Shown in pieces: positions 60,946 through 64,000 of a stretch of DNA of 64,000 nt. The stretch comes from Macrotrachela quadricornifera (Eukaryota > Rotifera > Eurotatoria > Philodinida > Philodinidae): assembly GCA_022393335.1 (NCBI GenBank), contig JAJEKB010021165.1, forward strand, positions 194,057 through 258,056. Reading direction: 5' to 3'. Made by a program: the position numbers and the translations under genes. Positions within the stretch are counted from its first letter, which is position 1, and each line of letters begins with the position of its first letter. Below the pieces are notes generated by a model. It was not told where the DNA came from and did no database searches. It was given only the letters and a program-made list of their open reading frames with translations.

Positions 60946-63391
60946 ATGGATAGTACCTTTTATGAACGATTTGATTCTTGTTTAGTGGAACCTTGGTGGA
61001 AAAAAGTGATTCGTTTGAATATCTTTCAATCTGTCCCACCAAGTACTGACGTAGCTCAGATTCGACAACAAGTGATTGCGACTCGAGTATTCGTGTGTTT
61101 TTTGGTCATATGTATTGCCTTTTTCTCAATTTATCTATCTGTGAACACGATCACTACAACTTACATGATTGAATCTCCGTCATACGATCAATTTTTAACA
61201 CTTTACATGCAACACATCCAACACTCACTCTCGTGTCCGTGCTCTTCTCTAGCAACCGAATATGAATCCATCTTACAAATCGAGATAATATTGCATCCTC
61301 TCTGCTCCAGTGACTTCGTCCAATCGAAGTGGCTTAGTTTCCCTAAAAGCCTTTCATTGTGGTATGGCATTTACTTCCCAATATATGCGCCTCCCCTATT
61401 TCAAACACTTGCTTCCTATTGTCGTTTAACTGCAAGTCACATTGAAACTAACATCGAGACATTTAATACAACTCAAATGGTCACTGCACAGGTACTGGGT
61501 AAAGACGAATTCCACGTACGTGCTAGTGTTATTGGAAGTTCTTTCATAGCATCGATGACGAACTCAATATTGCGCTCTCTTAATCTGATTACCAAAACTA
61601 CTCGTGCTAATGGCATTGTGAGCGCCCAGGAAACGAACTTTTCTCCTTATGTTGGGGGTACAACGAGCTTAAACCCTACCCGCAATTCCTCTTTACTTAA
61701 CTTCTTTTATATACGCCGCGGAGATTGTTATTGTTTTCCCTCTATTTCCTGCCCGGTCAACGTGTCATTAGCGACTGAGTATGGTATAACAGCTCCCTCG
61801 AACTGTTTATCCGACGAAGCTGTACGTCAATGGAATCTTCAAATTCTCTTCGATCAGTCGTTGGTGAATTTAATGGACGAGTGGTATTCTTTTCCTCCGG
61901 GTACGACCAGGGCAATAAATATTACTCAGCTAATCCAGTTTGAATTAGACACATCTATCGAGAATATTCTCTCGAAAATGATGATTAACCAGTGGAATTT
62001 GACAAGTTTACATGATGCACACTATGAAAAATGTCGACCGAAAATGTGTACATATATTCTTGTCAACCGAAGAAGCTTTCTGGTCATTTTCACAACCCTG
62101 TTAGGACTCATCGGAGGCTTAGCGGCGATTCTTCAGACAATCGTGCCTCTTCTTGTACGATTTGTATTCACCGTGCACGCCCGCTGGAGACAACAAGAAC
62201 AGGTAATGGTACAGGATCAATTTTCGCCTCGAGCCTTCGCCCTAAACCTGCTTGGCAAATTACGTCAATTCAATCTGTTTCCCTCATTACCGCCAGCGAC
62301 TGATGAGGCTCAGATAAAGACCGAGCTAATTTCAACTCGTTTCTTTATTTTACTACTTATTGGTTCAGTACTCATTCTGACTGTGTATTCGGCGCGTACA
62401 GCACTTGTGAAGACAGTGACAATTCTGTCGCCTTCTGTCGATGAGTATTTGTCTCTCTATACGACTCATTCAGATACGCTCTCGTGTCCATGTAAAAATA
62501 TTTCAATTGAGCACAGAACGTTCCTCACACTTCGTCCTACTTTACATCAAATCTGTTCGAGCGCCTTGATCACTTCTCGTTGGATCCTCGGAGTTATGTC
62601 CAAGCAAGTATCTGATACCATTCTTAATCGTAGGAACGGTACTTGGTACGACTTTCGCCTTCTCGGCGGGCCCTTCTTTTTTACGATCGCTTCGTTGTGC
62701 GAAATTATTAATACAACGATTAGCAACGAATTAGCGAAGTTTGGCTCATCATCTCTCACCACTAGTCATGTCATGTCTGAAAATGAACTCATGGACCAAG
62801 GACTCGAGTTAATAAATTTGTTCATCGTAACTACAACTAGCGAGTTCATCAATTCGCTTCGAATCATCCGGGAGACATCCCATGTGAATGCTCTCATCTC
62901 TGGATATGCTACTAACATTCAGCTGACTCTGGGTATTACCTATGGAATTGATTATATGCGACCTGCCGCCAACTATACATCCTTCCTCAATTGTTCGTGT
63001 GCTAATTCACCTTTGTGCTCGCAAGAGGCAGGCATCTATGAAGACAATGGTATTCTTCAGTTTCCAATTCCGGGAGTTCGAGTAGGTTGCTATGCAGTTG
63101 AAGCGGCTCTACAATCGTCTCTGTCTGCATTTTACAGTCAAACATGGATAAACGATTTCCGCATTCGGATTAGATTTGCTGCTCCTTCTTTTACAGTAAC
63201 AGCTCTGAACAGCTCGCTCAATCGAAATTTTGCTACAAGTGCAACTATTGAGTCCATGATGCAACAGCTGATGGTCGACGAATGGATCGGGAAAAATGTT
63301 TCTTTTCCAGACTATTATACTCAATGTCAGCCATCTGAATGCAAATACACTTACGTGGAAAAAAATGACATTGTCTACATGGTCACTACAA
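60946..63391 (+). CDS. Two-unit paralogue of the two-helix membrane protein, 3' end missing
   Basis: One exon carries two complete copies of the unit in the upstream gene. Unit A starts near residue 25 with SVPPSTDVAQIRQQVIATRV and ends at its second helix (FTTLLGLIGGLAAILQTIVP, about 385-405). Unit B starts with SLPPATDEAQIKTELISTRF (about 445). Each has the CPC and CSSDFV or CSSALI type motifs; unit A lacks the IPG-x-x-x-GCY segment kept in unit B. The coding exon runs into GTAAAT at 63392, just where the last helix should begin (compare TT-IIGLIGGL in the upstream gene), so the final helix must be on a later exon. I cannot find it before 64000. The upstream gene does not splice in frame to this one. 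Confidence 0.72.
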
Positions 63392-64000
63392 GTAAATATT
63401 GAACTTTTTCTAAAGTATCTAGCTACTGAATCTAACGTCATTTCTTGAGTTGCACTATCACATTATTTATTCATTTCAAAAACAGAATTCATTCGACTTT
63501 TTCTCAAGAATTTTATTCGTACGCAGTACTCATATGAAGAGAAGGGATCCAATGACTAAAATGCCTTTATTGTTTTGGTGTTCTAGACTAAAAGAAAACT
63601 CATCCTCGTCCTCCTCCTTTAGAAAGAAGGTCATGTGTTTACCATACATCTTTTTTAAAACTGAAAGGTTTCTTAGGTTATAAAACTCAAACGCCTAGCC
63701 TTTTCACCTTTCCATTAGATTTTCTGTTATAAAAACGCAGTTTTCTGGCACTTGATTAGTAAAAATCATTGTTCCAGTGGTGGATTCAGGATTTTTATGA
63801 TAGGAGACGCTGATAATCAAAAAACGTGTTTGAAGTTCATTAGAGGTGGTATTGGCTCATTTTTTGATCGTTTCTGGTGGGAGAAATTGAAAAAAATACG
63901 TAGTTGCTCTGGTTTGAATATTGGAAAACGTTTTCAAAACTGCTGGATTTTTTAGAAGAGGCTCAGAAAAAAAACTGGCTCTCAACAGAAGGTCATCTCG
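63392..64000. other. Probable intron or 3' flank
   Basis: After the donor at 63392 no exon with the expected last helix appears. Short frames to the end of the window show no motif. Confidence 0.35.

Overview
This window looks like nuclear DNA of a bdelloid rotifer, probably a Rotaria-like species. That is an inference from three things: the sequence is AT-rich, most spliced genes have introns of about 50-65 bases with good GT-AG borders, and several protein families are ones I know as expanded in bdelloids (large LDLa/EGF receptors with a seven-helix end, NHL propellers, ADP-ribosyltransferase fragments, and Cys-rich two-helix membrane units). No rRNA, tRNA or CRISPR array was recognised.

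Layout. 385-1895 is a repeat that reappears inverted at 55396-56752, next to a 100-N gap. 2087-2330 is a TTAA-flanked MITE. 4306-8997 is an intact single-exon chimeric GPCR. 10401-15248 is a decayed DNA transposon with terminal inverted repeats and two divergent genes, one of them a P-like transposase. 15862-16231 is a mariner fragment interrupted by poly-C tracts. 18789-19649 is a small zincin-type metalloprotease gene with a decayed partial copy upstream. 19861-21089 is a foldback element. Next come ADP-ribosyltransferase and NHL pseudogenes, then 22434-23599, a four-exon gene joining an MLKL/HeLo-like helical bundle to a beta-rich domain. 24039-24622 is a CACTA-like element, followed by a propeller pseudogene on the minus strand.

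27943-39505 holds an 18-exon ABCA-type transporter. With the inserted element removed, its exons sum to exactly 1,704 codons. It is broken by a 315-base MITE inside the NBD1 Walker B/D-loop exon and by two in-frame stops. One of its introns carries a 1,124-base element with an 8-base target duplication. 39922-49608 contains a decayed unknown ORF, two Tigger/pogo-like transposase copies (one with 296-base inverted repeats) and a secreted, probably GPI-anchored protein. 49610-50654 is a type II membrane protein with a bulb-type lectin domain. 51453-51540 is an 88-base MITE with an 8-base duplication, followed by an RTE-like LINE (51600-53757) that is cut off by a C-rich inverted-repeat element. 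59380-63391 holds two tandem genes of a two-helix, Cys-rich membrane family; the second contains two complete units and has its 3' end outside the recognised exons.

Overall this is a gene-poor accessory region. A few apparently intact genes (GPCR, metalloprotease, MLKL-like, GPI protein, lectin, two-helix family) sit among many decayed class II elements. The candidates I consider most novel are the divergent two-gene transposon, the MLKL-like two-domain protein, and the element nested in the ABCA intron.
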